A DNA stretch of 64,000 bases from contig NZ_CP130701.1 of the NCBI RefSeq assembly GCF_030553075.1, positions 2,418,001-2,482,000 of the forward strand, in the 5' to 3' direction. The notes beneath the pieces were generated by a model, which saw nothing but the letters and a program-made list of their open reading frames with translations, ran no database searches and had not been told where the DNA came from. This document shows positions 47,116 to 59,417 of the stretch, piece by piece. The position numbers and the translations under genes are program-made. The stretch comes from Halomonas sp. I5-271120 (lineage in GTDB: Bacteria; Pseudomonadota; Gammaproteobacteria; Pseudomonadales; Halomonadaceae). Every line of letters begins with the position of its first letter. The stretch's first letter is position 1.

Positions 47116-48000
47116 TCAGTCGCGGCGGAGGCGCTTGAGCAGCGATGAGGTGTCCCAGCGGCCTCCGCCCATGGCCTGGACATCGCCGTAGAATTGATCG
47201 ACCAGTGCGGTGATGGGCAGACGGGCGTCGAGCTCTCGCGCTTGGTCGAGGCAGATGGCCAGGTCCTTGCGCATCCAGTTCACCGCGAAGCCATGGTCGT
47301 ACTCATTCTCGATCATGGTCTTGTGGCGATTTTCCATCTGCCAGGAGCCGGCGGCCCCCTGGGAAATCACCTCAATGACCTGTTCGCGATCGAGCCCCGC
47401 CTGTTCAGCGAAGTGCAGGCCCTCGGCAAGACCCTGAACGACGCCGGCGATGCAGATCTGGTTGACCATCTTGGTCATCTGGCCGCTGCCGGCAGGGCCG
47501 AGCAGGTTGAGTGCCCGCGCATAGACGTCGAGGGCACCCTGCACGCGCTGGAAATCGGCTTCTTCGCCACCGCACATGATCGTCAGGGCACCCTTCTCTG
47601 CCCCCTGTTGGCCGCCCGAGACCGGGGCATCGATAAAGGCAACTCCCTGCGCCCGGCAGGCGGCATCGAGCTCATGTGCCAGGTTGGCCGAGGCGGTGGT
47701 GTGATCGACCAGCACCGCGCCCTCGTGCATGCCGTGAAGGGCGCCGTCCTCGCCCAGCGAGACCTGGCGTACGTCATCATCGTTTCCGACGCATACCAGT
47801 ACCAGGTCGGCCCCCTCGGCGGCTTCCTTGGGCGTGGCGTGATGGCTGCCGGCATAGTCGTTTGTCCAGGTCTCGGCCTTGGCGGCGGTGCGGTTGTAGA
47901 CCCGCACCGTATAGCCTGCCTTGGCCAGGTGACCGGCCATGGGATACCCCATGACGCCAAGGCCAATGAAGCTGACGGTCTGGATGGCGTTGTCACTCAT
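47116..48000 (-). CDS. NAD(P)-dependent beta-hydroxyacid dehydrogenase (GarR/MmsB-like)
   Basis: A 294-residue member of the 3-hydroxyisobutyrate dehydrogenase family. The Rossmann motif is FIGLGVMGYPMAGHLAKAGY, the substrate motif is FIDAPVSGGQQGAEKGALTI, and the catalytic Lys lies in GSGQMTKMVNQICIAG. AAGGAG precedes the ATG at 48000. Substrate could be tartronate semialdehyde, 3-hydroxyisobutyrate or a related acid; the mmsA gene 42 kb away does not settle this. It follows gltA on the same strand, but a terminator and a 16-bp array intervene. Confidence 0.9.
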   Translation of the reverse strand: MSDNAIQTVSFIGLGVMGYPMAGHLAKAGYTVRVYNRTAAKAETWTNDYAGSHHATPKEAAEGADLVLVCVGNDDDVRQVSLGEDGALHGMHEGAVLVDHTTASANLAHELDAACRAQGVAFIDAPVSGGQQGAEKGALTIMCGGEEADFQRVQGALDVYARALNLLGPAGSGQMTKMVNQICIAGVVQGLAEGLHFAEQAGLDREQVIEVISQGAAGSWQMENRHKTMIENEYDHGFAVNWMRKDLAICLDQARELDARLPITALVDQFYGDVQAMGGGRWDTSSLLKRLRRD

Positions 48001-48039
48001 CTTGATCTCCTTGTGGATTGGCAGCCACCGTCGTCGGGG

Positions 48040-48119
48040 CATACGCAAATCAGGGCATGCGCAATTCGAGTCATACGCAAATAAGAGCACGCGCCACTAG
48101 AGGCATGCAAAAAGAGGCC
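48040..48119. repeat. 16-bp tandem array, five units, between gltA and the dehydrogenase gene
   Basis: Units start exactly every 16 nt at 48040, 48056, 48072, 48088 and 48104: CATACGCAAATCAGGG, CATGCGCAATTCGAGT, CATACGCAAATAAGAG, CACGCGCCACTAGAGG, CATGCAAAAAGAGGCC. The last overlaps the gltA terminator stem. Confidence 0.88.
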
Positions 48120-48138
48120 GCCCGTGGGCGACCTCTTT
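48109..48138 (-). terminator. Rho-independent terminator of gltA
   Basis: On the minus strand AAAGAGGTCGCCC pairs with GGCGGCCTCTTT and runs into TTTTT, 25 nt after the gltA stop. Confidence 0.88.
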
Positions 48139-48162
48139 CATTCATGACGCAATCACGTTGGC

Positions 48163-49452
48163 TTACTTGGCCGGGTAATCGCGCTGGGTGTAGCCGGTGT
48201 AGAGCTGGCGCGGGCGGCCGATCTTGTAATTGCCGCTGCTGATCATCTCGTTCCAGTGCGAGATCCAGCCGATGGTGCGCGACACCGCAAAGATCACCGT
48301 GAACATGTTGGTGGGAATGCCAATCGCCTTGAGGATGATGCCGGAATAGAAGTCGACGTTGGGATAGAGCTTGCGCTCGATGAAGTAGTCGTCTTCCAGG
48401 GCGATCTGTTCGAGGCGCTTGGCGATCTTGAGCTGCGGGTCGTCGGCCATGCCCAGTTCGCTGAGTACCTGGTCGCAGGTTTCCTTCATGACCTTGGCGC
48501 GCGGGTCGAAGTTGCGATAGACCCGGTGGCCGAAACCCATCAGCTTGAACGGGTCGTTCTTGTCCTTGGCGCGATCGATGAAGGCCTGGATGTTCTCCTC
48601 GGAATCGTCGCCGATCTCGTCGAGCATGTTCAGCACGGCCTCGTTGGCGCCGCCGTGGGCCGGGCCCCAGAGTGCTGCAATACCGGCGCTGATGCAGGCG
48701 TAAGGGTTGGCGCCAGTGGAGCCGGCCAGGCGAACCGTAGAGGTCGAGGCGTTCTGCTCATGGTCGGCATGCAGCATGAAGATGCGGTCCATGGCCTTGG
48801 CGAACACCGGGTTGATCTCGTAGGTCTCGCAGGGGTTGCCGAACATCATGTACAGGAAGTTCTCGGCGTAATTCAGGTCATTACGCGGATACATGAAGGG
48901 CTGGCCGATGTTGTACTTATGACACATGGCAGCCAGTGTTGGCATCTTGGCGATCAGACGAATCGCGCTGATGCGGCGGTCCTCCTCGCGCGTGATGTCC
49001 ATATGGTCGTGATAGAAGGCGGCCAGGCCACCGATCACACCGCACATGATCGACATCGGGTGGGCGTCGCGACGGAAGCCCTTATAGAAGTTGGACAGTT
49101 GCTCGTGGACCATGGTGTGGCTGCGCACGGTGCGCTCGAACTCTTCGTACTGTTCGGCGGTCGGCAGTTCGCCGAACAGCAGCAAGTAGGAGAGCTCCGG
49201 GAAGTCAGAGTGAGCGGCCAGCTGGTCGATCGGGTAGCCACGATGCAGCAAAATGCCGTTGCCGCCATCGATGAAGGTAATGGCTGACTCGGTGGCGGAG
49301 GTTGCCATGAAGCCTGGGTCATAAGTGAACAGGCCCGCCGCGCTAAGCTTGCGCACGTCGATGACGTCGGGGCCCGCGGTGCCGGAATAGACCGGCAGCT
49401 CGATAGCCTCGTCCAGACCATCTATCGTCAAATGTGCTTTTCTGTCAGCCAT
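48163..49452 (-). CDS. gltA: Citrate synthase
   Basis: A 429-residue type II (hexameric, NADH-sensitive type) citrate synthase, the entry enzyme of the TCA cycle. Active-site motifs are [12 protein letters not shown] (His), [15 protein letters not shown] (His) and [15 protein letters not shown] (Asp). GAGGAG before the ATG at 49452 selects this start. It is divergent from sdhCDAB-suc, the usual order in this group. Confidence 0.97.
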   Translation of the reverse strand: MADRKAHLTIDGLDEAIELPVYSGTAGPDVIDVRKLSAAGLFTYDPGFMATSATESAITFIDGGNGILLHRGYPIDQLAAHSDFPELSYLLLFGELPTAEQYEEFERTVRSHTMVHEQLSNFYKGFRRDAHPMSIMCGVIGGLAAFYHDHMDITREEDRRISAIRLIAKMPTLAAMCHKYNIGQPFMYPRNDLNYAENFLYMMFGNPCETYEINPVFAKAMDRIFMLHADHEQNASTSTVRLAGSTGANPYACISAGIAALWGPAHGGANEAVLNMLDEIGDDSEENIQAFIDRAKDKNDPFKLMGFGHRVYRNFDPRAKVMKETCDQVLSELGMADDPQLKIAKRLEQIALEDDYFIERKLYPNVDFYSGIILKAIGIPTNMFTVIFAVSRTIGWISHWNEMISSGNYKIGRPRQLYTGYTQRDYPAK

Positions 49453-49595
49453 GCTAGGCTCCTCATTGTCTGGTATCCGGCGATAAGTCCTTGACTCGCT
49501 TGATGTACGGGCAGAAAAAGTTAGCCCACTATAGAAGCGATCCAAGGATTGTCAATTCGCCATTGGGCGGGCCGCCTTGTGCAATCTTGTGATTT

Positions 49596-49614
49596 CTGTA
49601 CTTGTTTTGTACAG
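49596..49614. promoter_or_regulatory. Dyad in the gltA/sdhC divergent region
   Basis: CTGTAC-TTGTTTT-GTACAG is a perfect 6+6 inverted repeat midway between two central-metabolism promoters, a candidate operator for joint control. The regulator is unknown. Confidence 0.45.
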
Positions 49615-49692
49615 TTATTGGTGCTTTGCATCATTGTGCGCCTTTCCCGGTATGGGTCAAGGCGTAACTAGCGGGGCTCCGGTTGTCGCAAT

Positions 49693-49721
49693 TTGTCATG
49701 GTTGCGCCCAATCCCTATAAT
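49693..49721 (+). promoter_or_regulatory. Sigma-70 promoter of sdhCDAB
   Basis: TTGTCA (49693-49698), a 17-bp spacer and TATAAT (49716-49721) form a near-consensus promoter, leaving a 5' leader of about 125 nt before sdhC. Confidence 0.8.
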
Positions 49722-49855
49722 CCACTCCGCGCGACTGGCCTACAGGTATGGTCGTGTCGACTTGGCAGACGGCCGAGCCCTTCCTCAAAACCACCGCCCG
49801 CTCGGGCACTAGTCCCGACGCACCCACAGCGGGCCAAGAGAGTGTGTAAAGAGCC

Positions 49856-50233
49856 GTGAATAGCAAACGACCCGTAAATCTCGATCTCAGTACGATCAAG
49901 TTCCCCCTCCCGGCACTAACGTCGATCGCTCACCGCATCACAGGCGTCATCCTCTTCATCGGCCTGATCTTCGCCTTCTGGGCGCTGGACACGTCGCTGT
50001 CTTCCCCGCAGGGATTTGAGGCTGTAAGCGATGCGATTGCCCACAACTTCCTGGCCAAGTTGATCACTTGGGGCATGCTGTCCGCCCTGGCCTTTCACTT
50101 CGTGGCCGGCATCAAGCACTTGCTGATGGATGCTGACATTGGTGTGACCCTTGAGGGCGGTATCAAGAAGGCGCAGATCACCGTCGTGATCAGCGCCGTT
50201 CTGGTGATTCTGGCAGGAGTCTGGGTATGGTAA
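49856..50233 (+). CDS. sdhC: Succinate dehydrogenase cytochrome b556 subunit
   Basis: A 125-residue membrane anchor with three helices. RPVNLDLSTIKFPLPALTSI, the SIAHRITGV motif near the quinone site, and HFVAGIKHLLMD with the haem-ligand His are typical. The start codon is GTG at 49856. Its end overlaps sdhD (ATGGTAA). Confidence 0.95.
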   Translation: MNSKRPVNLDLSTIKFPLPALTSIAHRITGVILFIGLIFAFWALDTSLSSPQGFEAVSDAIAHNFLAKLITWGMLSALAFHFVAGIKHLLMDADIGVTLEGGIKKAQITVVISAVLVILAGVWVW

Positions 50234-50574
50234 CCAACATTACGAACTTCGGTCGTAGCGGCCTGTCTGATTGGCTGATCCAGCGCGCCTCGGCCGTCAT
50301 TCTGGCGCTTTACACGCTCTTCATGGTCGGCTATCTGCTGCTGCACCCGAACCTTGACTACGCCACTTGGAGCGGCCTGTTCGGCTCGACCTGGATGCGT
50401 ATCTTCTCGCTGCTCGCCTTCGTGTCGATGGCCGCCCACGCCTGGATTGGCCTGTGGACGGTGACCACCGATTACCTGAAGCCGACCGCCATCCGTCTCG
50501 CAGCCCAGGCCGTGATCATCCTGGCCATCTTTGTCTTTCTGGTGTGGGGCGTTCAAGTCCTGTGGGGAGCCTGA
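50227..50574 (+). CDS. sdhD: Succinate dehydrogenase hydrophobic anchor subunit
   Basis: A 115-residue three-helix membrane subunit (SDWLIQRASAVILALYTLFM; AHAWIGLWTVTTDYLKP with the haem/quinone-side His). It overlaps sdhC by 7 nt and precedes sdhA by 3 nt, so the operon is tightly coupled. Confidence 0.95.
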   Translation: MVTNITNFGRSGLSDWLIQRASAVILALYTLFMVGYLLLHPNLDYATWSGLFGSTWMRIFSLLAFVSMAAHAWIGLWTVTTDYLKPTAIRLAAQAVIILAIFVFLVWGVQVLWGA

Positions 50575-50577
50575 TAA

Positions 50578-52350
50578 ATGTCTAACATGCGTAGCCTGAC
50601 CTTCGACGCAATCATCATCGGTGGTGGCGGCTCCGGCCTGCGTGCCGCTCTCGAGCTGGCCAAGTCCGGCAAGAAGACCGCGGTACTCTCCAAGGTCTTC
50701 CCGACTCGCTCGCATACCGTGTCTGCTCAGGGCGGTATCACCTGTGCCATCGCGTCCTCCGATCCGGACGACGACTGGCGCTGGCACATGTATGACACCG
50801 TCAAGGGCGGCGACTACATCGCCGACCAGGACGCGGCCGAGTACATGTGTTCTGAAGGTCCCAAGGCGGTGTTCGAGCTCGAGCACATGGGCCTGCCGTT
50901 CTCCCGTTTCGACAACGGCCGCATCTATCAGCGTCCGTTCGGCGGTCAGTCCAAGGACTTCGGCAAGGGCGGTCAGGCGGCACGTACCTGTGCGGCCGCC
51001 GACCGTACCGGCCATGCGCTGCTGCACACGCTTTATCAGAACAACCTGAAGAACAACACCACCTTCCTCAACGAGTGGTATGCGGTCGATCTGGTCAAGA
51101 ACGCCAACGGCGACGTGGTGGGTTGTATCGCCATGTGCATCGAGACCGGCGAAGTGGTGCACGTCAAGTCCAAGGCCACCGTGCTGGCGACCGGCGGTGC
51201 TGGCCGTATCTACGCCTCCACTACCAACGCCCTGATCAATACCGGCGACGGCATCGGCATGGCCATGCGTGCGGGCTTCCCGATGCAGGATATGGAGATG
51301 TGGCAGTTCCACCCGACCGGCATCTACGGCGCCGGCACCTTGGTCACCGAGGGCTGCCGCGGCGAGGGTGGTTATCTGATCAACAAGGACGGCGAGCGCT
51401 TCATGGAGCGTTATGCGCCGAACGCCAAGGATCTGGCCGGCCGCGATGTGGTCGCCCGTTCCATGGTCCTGGAGATCCTCGAAGGCCGCGGCTGTGGCGA
51501 GAAGGGCGATCACGTCTTCCTGAAGCTTGACCACCTTGGCGAGGACGTCCTCGGCAAGCGCCTGCCGGGCATCGTCGAGCTGTCCAAGACCTTTGCTCAT
51601 GTCGATCCTGCCAAGGAGCCGATCCCGGTCGTGCCGACCTGCCACTACATGATGGGCGGTATCCCCACCAACATTCACGGCCAGGCGGTCATGCAGGACG
51701 AGGACGGCAACGATCAGATCGTCAACGGCCTGTTCGCCTGTGGCGAAGCGGCCTGCGTGTCGGTTCACGGTGCCAACCGTCTGGGCGGCAACTCGCTGCT
51801 CGACCTGGTGGTGTTCGGCCGCGCTGCCGGCATGTACATCGAAGGCGCGCTGAATGAGGGCATCGAGTACCTTGACGCCACTCAGTCCGATATCGATGCG
51901 GCCATGACGCGCCTGAATCGCTGGAACGAGTCCAGTGGCGGCGAGTCCGTGCCGGCCCTCAAGGCCGAGCTGCAGGACATCATGCAGAGCGCCTTCGGCG
52001 TCTTCCGCCAGGAAGACAACATGCAGGAAGGCGTCAAGAAGCTCGCCGAGCTGCGTGAGCGGATCAACAACGCTCACCTGGGCGACAAGTCGAATGCCTT
52101 CAATACCGCACGTGTCGAAGCCCTGGAGCTCGACAACCTGATGGAAGTGGCCGAGGCCACCGCGATTTCTGCGCTGGAACGCAAGGAAAGCCGCGGTGCG
52201 CATTCCCGTTACGACTATCCGGACCGTGACGATGTCAACTGGCTGAAGCACTCGCTGTTCTTCCCGGCCACCAAAACGCTGGGTAAGCGCGACGTCAACT
52301 TCACGCCGAAGACCGTCGACACCTTCGAGCCTAAAGTCCGTACCTACTAA
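50578..52350 (+). CDS. sdhA: Succinate dehydrogenase flavoprotein subunit
   Basis: A 590-residue FAD subunit that oxidises succinate to fumarate. The FAD-binding [17 protein letters not shown], the covalent-FAD His in [11 protein letters not shown], and the active-site region [20 protein letters not shown] are present; [19 protein letters not shown] closes the FAD site. Normal length. Confidence 0.97.
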   Translation: MSNMRSLTFDAIIIGGGGSGLRAALELAKSGKKTAVLSKVFPTRSHTVSAQGGITCAIASSDPDDDWRWHMYDTVKGGDYIADQDAAEYMCSEGPKAVFELEHMGLPFSRFDNGRIYQRPFGGQSKDFGKGGQAARTCAAADRTGHALLHTLYQNNLKNNTTFLNEWYAVDLVKNANGDVVGCIAMCIETGEVVHVKSKATVLATGGAGRIYASTTNALINTGDGIGMAMRAGFPMQDMEMWQFHPTGIYGAGTLVTEGCRGEGGYLINKDGERFMERYAPNAKDLAGRDVVARSMVLEILEGRGCGEKGDHVFLKLDHLGEDVLGKRLPGIVELSKTFAHVDPAKEPIPVVPTCHYMMGGIPTNIHGQAVMQDEDGNDQIVNGLFACGEAACVSVHGANRLGGNSLLDLVVFGRAAGMYIEGALNEGIEYLDATQSDIDAAMTRLNRWNESSGGESVPALKAELQDIMQSAFGVFRQEDNMQEGVKKLAELRERINNAHLGDKSNAFNTARVEALELDNLMEVAEATAISALERKESRGAHSRYDYPDRDDVNWLKHSLFFPATKTLGKRDVNFTPKTVDTFEPKVRTY

Positions 52351-52361
52351 GGGGGTCCACG

Positions 52362-53072
52362 ATGTCCATGCTTCAGGTATCCGTCTACCGCTACAATCCG
52401 GAAACCGACTCCGCGCCGTACATGCAGGAGTTTCAGGTGGACACTCAGGGCCGCGATGTAATGGTTCTGAATGTCCTGGCCATGATCAAGGAGCAGGACA
52501 GCTCCATGGCCTATCGTCGCAGCTGCCGGGAAGGGGTCTGTGGCTCCGACGGTATGAACATGAACGGCAAGAACGGCCTGGCCTGCATCACGCCGCTGTC
52601 TGAAGTGGTCAAGGGCGGCAAGCTGACCCTGCGTCCGCTGCCCGGCCTGCCGGTCATTCGTGACCTGGTGGTCGACATGGCACTGTTCTACAAGCAGTAC
52701 GAGCGCATTCAGCCGTACCTGCAGAACGACACGCCGGAGCCGGCCATCGAGCGCCTGCAGTCGCCGGAAGATCGCGACAAGCTCGACGGTCTCTACGAGT
52801 GCATCCTGTGCGCCTGCTGCTCGACGTCCTGCCCGTCGTTCTGGTGGAACCCGGACAAGTTCGTCGGACCGGCCGGCCTGCTGCAGGCCTACCGCTTCCT
52901 GGCCGACTCGCGTGACGAGGCGACCAGTGAGCGTCTCGCCGAGCTCGAGGATCCGTTCAGCGTCTTCCGCTGCCGTGGGATCATGAACTGTGTCGCGGTC
53001 TGCCCGAAGGGTCTCAACCCGACGCGGGCGATCGGCAAGATCCGCGAGATGCTGCTGGCGAATGCCACTTAA
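52362..53072 (+). CDS. sdhB: Succinate dehydrogenase iron-sulfur subunit
   Basis: A 236-residue subunit carrying the [2Fe-2S] cluster (CREGVCGSDGMNMNGKNGLAC is split across the two ligand groups), the [4Fe-4S] cluster (CILCACCSTSC) and the [3Fe-4S] cluster (CRGIMNCVAVCPKGL). It passes electrons from SdhA to the quinone. GGGGG lies before its ATG. Confidence 0.97.
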   Translation: MSMLQVSVYRYNPETDSAPYMQEFQVDTQGRDVMVLNVLAMIKEQDSSMAYRRSCREGVCGSDGMNMNGKNGLACITPLSEVVKGGKLTLRPLPGLPVIRDLVVDMALFYKQYERIQPYLQNDTPEPAIERLQSPEDRDKLDGLYECILCACCSTSCPSFWWNPDKFVGPAGLLQAYRFLADSRDEATSERLAELEDPFSVFRCRGIMNCVAVCPKGLNPTRAIGKIREMLLANAT

Positions 53073-53154
53073 ATCGTCGCGCTCGTCTTGCTATCATGGG
53101 CGCCGATCTCAGGCCGTGGCGTTTCGCCGCGGCTGAGCCGGCCCCGTCGCCAAG

Positions 53155-53180
53155 AGCCGGTGCCCTGTGCACCGGCTTTT
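53155..53180 (+). terminator. Hairpin between sdhB and sucA
   Basis: AGCCGGTGC-CCTGT-GCACCGGCT followed by TTTT. It may partly end sdh transcripts or act as a processing hairpin; the 251-bp gap before sucA could hold a second promoter. Confidence 0.6.
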
Positions 53181-53323
53181 GACGATCGAGACCTGGGCTT
53201 ACGGTTCGTGCCGAAGCTCGCCGGATCAGGACACAAGCCCAACCGGCAGGGCAACAGTCACGCCGATGCGGCGATGCCGTAGATGGCGCCGATAACACCC
53301 CATCAGTGTAGGGTGACCGAGAC

Positions 53324-56158
53324 ATGCAAGAAGGCATAATGGAGTTGATGTGGCGCACCTCCCATGTCAGTGGCGGAAATGCCCACTATGTGGAAGCGCT
53401 ATACGAACAGTACCTCGTCGATCCAAACGCTGTCCCCGACGAGTGGCGCAATTACTTTGATCAATTGCCCCGCCCGGATGGCAGCCCCTCCCAGGATATT
53501 CCGCTAAGTCCGATTCGCGACCAGTTCTATCAGCTCGGCCAGTCCCGTCGTGGCACACAGGCCGTTGCCAGCGTCGACAGCGGTGAGAGCAAGAAGCAGG
53601 TCAAAGTTCTTCAGCTGATCAATGCGTATCGCTTTCGTGGCCACCAGAAGGCCGATATCGATCCCCTGAACCTGCGCAGTCAGGTGCCGGTGCCGGATCT
53701 CGACCTGTCCTTCCACCAGCTGACCAAGGCCGACCTGGATACCGAGTTCCAGACCGGGTCTTTCTTCCTGGGCAAGGACAAGGCGCCGCTCAAGGAAATC
53801 GTCGACGCCCTGGAGCAGACCTACTGTCGCTCCATCGGTTGCGAGATCATGCACATCGTCGACACCGAAGAGAAACGCTGGCTGCAGCAGCGTTTCGAGT
53901 CGGTGCGCTCCAAGCCCAAGTTCAGCCCGGACGTACGCAAGCACGTGCTCGAGCGGCTGACGGCGGCCGAGGGTCTGGAAAGCTACCTGGCGTCCAAGTA
54001 CCCGGGCACCAAGCGCTTCGGGCTCGAGGGTGGCGAGACCTTTATTCCGATGATGGACGAGATCATCCAGCGGGCCGGCGGCTATGGCACCAAGGAAGTC
54101 GTCATCGGCATGGCGCACCGCGGTCGCCTCAACCTGCTGGTCAACATTCTGGGCAAGAGCCCCTCCGAGCTGATCGAGGAATTCGACGGTAAGAAGGTGA
54201 TCTCTCAGGGCTCCGGCGACGTCAAATACCACCAGGGCTTCAGCTCGAATGTGATGACCAGTGGTGGCGAAGTTCACCTGGCGCTGGCGTTCAACCCGTC
54301 CCACCTGGAGATCGTCTCCCCGGTGGTCGAAGGCTCGGTGCGGGCCCGTCAGGACCGTCGCGACGACAGCGATGGCAGCAAGGTGCTGCCGATCAACATC
54401 CATGGTGACGCGGCCCTAGCAGGGCAAGGCGTAGTCATGGAAACCTTCCAGATGTCGCAGACCCGTGCCTACAAGACCGGTGGCACGGTGCACATCGTGA
54501 TCAACAACCAGGTCGGCTTCACCACCTCGCATCCTGGCGACACGCGCTCTACCGAGTACTGCACCGACATCGCCAAGATGGTTCAGGCGCCGATCTTCCA
54601 CGTCAACGGTGATGATCCGGACGCCGTGCTGCACGCGACCCAGGTCGCCATCGACTATCGTCATCAGTTCAAGCGTGACGTGGTCATCGACCTGGTCTGC
54701 TACCGTCGTCGCGGCCACAACGAAGCCGACGAGCCGTCCGGCACGCAGCCGATGATGTATCAGAAGATCAAGAATCATCCGTCGGCGCGCACGCACTTCG
54801 TCAAGCGGCTGGTCGATGAGGGCATCATCACTGAAGACGATGCCAAGGCGCAGATGGAGAAGTATCGCGACGACCTGATGGCCGGCAACCATGTGGCCAA
54901 CGCGCTGGTCAAGGAGCCGAATACGTCGCTGTTCGTCGACTGGGCGCCGTATCTGGGCCATGAGTGGACCGGCGATGCCGATACCACCGTCGACATGAAG
55001 CGCATGCAGCAGCTCGCCAACAAGATGTGCGAGGTGCCGGACGGCATTCAGGTCCAGCGGCAGGTCGCCAAGATCTACGAGGACCGTCGCAAGATGGTCG
55101 CCGGCGGCATGGCGCTGAACTGGGGCTTCGCCGAAACCCTGGCCTACGCCACGCTGCTCGATCAGGGCCATCCGATCCGCATTACCGGTCAGGACAGTGG
55201 TCGCGGCACCTTCTCCCACCGCCACGCGGTGGTGCACAACCAGAAGGACGGCAGCACCTATGTGCCGCTTGAGCACATCGCCGACGGTCAGCCGCGCTTC
55301 ACCATCCACGACTCCTTCCTCTCGGAAGAAGCCGTGCTTGCCTTCGAGTACGGCTATTCCACCACCATGCCCAATGCGCTTGATGTGTGGGAGGCCCAGT
55401 TCGGGGACTTCTTCAACGGCGCCCAGGTGGTGGTCGACCAGTTCATCTCTTCGGGCGAGACCAAGTGGGGGCGGCTGTGTGGCCTGACCATGCTGCTGCC
55501 TCACGGCTATGAGGGGCAGGGGCCCGAGCACTCCTCGGCGCGTCTCGAGCGCTTCCTGCAGCTGTGTGCCGAGCACAACATGCAGGTCTGCGTGCCGACG
55601 ACCCCGGCGCAGATCTTCCATCTGCTGCGTCGTCAGGTGATTCGTCCGCTCAGAAAACCGCTGGTGGTGATGTCGCCGAAGAGCCTGCTGCGCCACAAGG
55701 AAGCGACGTCCACCCTCGAGGAACTGGCCCACGGCAAGTTCCAGATGGTGCTGCCCGATCAGGGCAAACTCGAGGCCGATAAGGTCAAGCGGGCGGTGCT
55801 GTGTTCCGGCAAGGTCTACTATGATCTCGCCGCCTACCGTGCCGAGAACGAGCGTGAAGACACCGCGGTGGTACGCATCGAGCAGGTCTACCCCTTCCCG
55901 AAGGAAGAGCTGCAGGCGGCCCTCAAGGTCTATCCGAACCTCGAGCAGGTCGTCTGGTGTCAGGAAGAGCCGCTAAACCAGGGTGCCTGGTATCAGAGCC
56001 AGCATCACATGCGGGTTGTCGCCGACATGCTGCGCGAAGGCATGGGTCGCGACCTGAAGTTTGCCGGTCGTCCCGCCTCTGCGGCCCCGGCCGCCGGCTA
56101 TATGTCCGTGCACGTAGAACAGCAGCGCCAACTGGTGGACGACGCCTTCAACGCCTGA
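53324..56158 (+). CDS. sucA: 2-oxoglutarate dehydrogenase E1 component
   Basis: A 944-residue thiamine-diphosphate enzyme that decarboxylates 2-oxoglutarate and reductively succinylates SucB. Signatures: [18 protein letters not shown], the ThDP region [16 protein letters not shown], and [17 protein letters not shown]. The N-terminus [20 protein letters not shown] matches the family, so the first ATG is used. Confidence 0.97.
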   Translation: MQEGIMELMWRTSHVSGGNAHYVEALYEQYLVDPNAVPDEWRNYFDQLPRPDGSPSQDIPLSPIRDQFYQLGQSRRGTQAVASVDSGESKKQVKVLQLINAYRFRGHQKADIDPLNLRSQVPVPDLDLSFHQLTKADLDTEFQTGSFFLGKDKAPLKEIVDALEQTYCRSIGCEIMHIVDTEEKRWLQQRFESVRSKPKFSPDVRKHVLERLTAAEGLESYLASKYPGTKRFGLEGGETFIPMMDEIIQRAGGYGTKEVVIGMAHRGRLNLLVNILGKSPSELIEEFDGKKVISQGSGDVKYHQGFSSNVMTSGGEVHLALAFNPSHLEIVSPVVEGSVRARQDRRDDSDGSKVLPINIHGDAALAGQGVVMETFQMSQTRAYKTGGTVHIVINNQVGFTTSHPGDTRSTEYCTDIAKMVQAPIFHVNGDDPDAVLHATQVAIDYRHQFKRDVVIDLVCYRRRGHNEADEPSGTQPMMYQKIKNHPSARTHFVKRLVDEGIITEDDAKAQMEKYRDDLMAGNHVANALVKEPNTSLFVDWAPYLGHEWTGDADTTVDMKRMQQLANKMCEVPDGIQVQRQVAKIYEDRRKMVAGGMALNWGFAETLAYATLLDQGHPIRITGQDSGRGTFSHRHAVVHNQKDGSTYVPLEHIADGQPRFTIHDSFLSEEAVLAFEYGYSTTMPNALDVWEAQFGDFFNGAQVVVDQFISSGETKWGRLCGLTMLLPHGYEGQGPEHSSARLERFLQLCAEHNMQVCVPTTPAQIFHLLRRQVIRPLRKPLVVMSPKSLLRHKEATSTLEELAHGKFQMVLPDQGKLEADKVKRAVLCSGKVYYDLAAYRAENEREDTAVVRIEQVYPFPKEELQAALKVYPNLEQVVWCQEEPLNQGAWYQSQHHMRVVADMLREGMGRDLKFAGRPASAAPAAGYMSVHVEQQRQLVDDAFNA

Positions 56159-56201
56159 AGGCGTCCCCATCGGACGAGAGAGAACACACAAGGGAAATTC
56201 A

Positions 56202-57791
56202 ATGGCTACCGAGATCAAAGCGCCAACCTTTCCGGAATCCGTTGCCGAGGGCAGCGTCGCTGCCTGGCACAAGAAGCCGGGTGACAGCGTCGAGCGTGAC
56301 GAACTGATCGTCGAAATCGAGACCGACAAGGTGGTGCTCGAGGTCGTGGCACCCGAGGCTGGCACACTGAGCGAGATCAAGGCCGAAGAAGGCGATACTG
56401 TCGCCTCCGAGCAGGTCCTGGGCATCCTCGGCGCAGCAGGTGAGGCCAAGGCCGAGCCCAAAGCCGACGACAAGTCTGCTGACCAGGCCTCTGGCAAGAG
56501 CGACGCAGACAAGAGCGACGCCGAGCCGGCCCCGAAGGCCGAGGCCTCCGGCAAGTCCCATGACGTCAAGGCGCCGACCTTCCCGGAGTCCATCCAGGAA
56601 GGCACGGTCGCGACCTGGCACAAGAAGGTCGGTGAAGCGGTCAAGCGCGATGAAGTGCTGGTCGATATCGAGACCGACAAGGTGGTGCTCGAGGTGGTCG
56701 CGCCGGCCGACGGCGCGCTCTCCGAGATCAAGGTCGAGGAAGGCGCTCAGGTCGAGTCCGAGGCCGTGCTGGCAAGCTTCGCCGAAGGCGCCGGCGGCGA
56801 TGCCGCTTCGGCCGACAAGGGCAGCGCCTCTGCGTCTCAGGACAGCAGCGATCAAGGCAGCGACGACCAAGGCAGTGACGAGAAGGTCGGCGACAAGATT
56901 CTCGCCCCGGCGGCGCGCAAGATGGTCGCTGAGCATGACCTGGACGTGGCCAAGATCGAAGGCACCGGCAAGGGTGGTCGCGTGCTGAAAGAAGACGTCC
57001 AGAAGGCCGTCAAGGAAGGCAGCGCCAAGAAGTCCAAGGCACCGACCAGTGCCGCGGCGCCCGCCGCTACCGCTCCGGTCGTCGAAGGCGAGCGTCCCGA
57101 GAAGCGCGTGCCGATGAGCCGTCTGCGCAAGACCATTGCCAAGCGCCTGGTCGAAGCGCAGCAGACCGCTGCCATGCTCACCACCTACAATGAGGTGGAC
57201 ATGGGCGCGGTGATGGATCTGCGCGCTCAGTACAAGGACACCTTCCTCAAGGCGCACGACACCAAGCTCGGCTTCATGGGCTTCTTCGTCAAGGCGGCCT
57301 CCGAGGCGCTCAAGCGCTTCCCGGACGTCAACGCCTCCATCGACGGCAGCGACATCGTCTACCACGGCTATCAGGATATCGGCGTTGCCGTGTCCACCGA
57401 GCGTGGTCTGGTCGTGCCGGTGCTGCGTGACACCGACAGCATGAAGATCGCCGATGTCGAGAAGACCATCGTCGACTTCGGCAAGCGGGCCCGCGCTGGC
57501 AAGCTCGGCATCGATGAAATGCAGGGCGGTACCTTCACCATTACCAACGGCGGCATCTTCGGTTCGCTGATGTCGACGCCGATCCTCAACCCGCCGCAGA
57601 CTGCGATCCTTGGCATGCACAAGATCCAGGAACGCCCGATGGCGGTGAACGGCAAGGTCGAGATTCGTCCGATGATGTATCTTGCCGTGTCATACGATCA
57701 CCGCATGATCGATGGCAAGGATGCGGTCCAGTTCCTGGTGACCATCAAGGAACTCCTCGAGGACCCGGCACGCCTGCTGCTCGATATCTGA
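56202..57791 (+). CDS. sucB: Dihydrolipoyl succinyltransferase with two lipoyl domains
   Basis: A 529-residue E2 of the 2-oxoglutarate dehydrogenase complex. Unlike the common single-lipoyl SucB of about 400 residues, it has two N-terminal lipoyl domains (about 1-77 and 120-196), each with the [10 protein letters not shown] motif and lipoylated Lys at 43 and 160. The domains are nearly duplicate. The linkers are charged and repetitive, with 15-bp in-frame duplications at 56496-56525 and 56850-56879. A peripheral-subunit-binding domain ([20 protein letters not shown]) and the catalytic domain with [13 protein letters not shown] follow. Context between sucA and lpd makes the substrate call secure. 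Confidence 0.95.
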   Translation: MATEIKAPTFPESVAEGSVAAWHKKPGDSVERDELIVEIETDKVVLEVVAPEAGTLSEIKAEEGDTVASEQVLGILGAAGEAKAEPKADDKSADQASGKSDADKSDAEPAPKAEASGKSHDVKAPTFPESIQEGTVATWHKKVGEAVKRDEVLVDIETDKVVLEVVAPADGALSEIKVEEGAQVESEAVLASFAEGAGGDAASADKGSASASQDSSDQGSDDQGSDEKVGDKILAPAARKMVAEHDLDVAKIEGTGKGGRVLKEDVQKAVKEGSAKKSKAPTSAAAPAATAPVVEGERPEKRVPMSRLRKTIAKRLVEAQQTAAMLTTYNEVDMGAVMDLRAQYKDTFLKAHDTKLGFMGFFVKAASEALKRFPDVNASIDGSDIVYHGYQDIGVAVSTERGLVVPVLRDTDSMKIADVEKTIVDFGKRARAGKLGIDEMQGGTFTITNGGIFGSLMSTPILNPPQTAILGMHKIQERPMAVNGKVEIRPMMYLAVSYDHRMIDGKDAVQFLVTIKELLEDPARLLLDI

Positions 57792-57801
57792 GCCGGCGTG
57801 A

Positions 57802-59277
<1,476 letters not shown>

Positions 59278-59292
59278 GTCGTCGAACAACGA

Positions 59293-59376
59293 GCGCCGCC
59301 TCTCTGAGCGGCGCCTCGCCCCGGCCGGTTCGGGGTGAACGGGGATGACCTGGCCCGCTACAGTGGTGGCGGGCCA
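59293..59376 (+). other. Two hairpins in the lpd-sucC gap
   Basis: GCGCCGC/GCGGCGC (59293-59314) and TGGCCCGC/GCGGGCCA (59351-59376) are perfect stems without T runs, in a 140-bp gap inside the operon. They may be attenuator-like or mRNA-processing structures. Confidence 0.5.
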
Positions 59377-59417
59377 CGGTCATCGTTCGAGTCAAATGCA
59401 ACCAATGGCATGACACG

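Noticed and set aside
50095..52251. 718-codon minus-strand frame opposite sdhA
   Set aside because: Shadow of sdhA; Gly/His/Val-rich composition typical of antisense frames.
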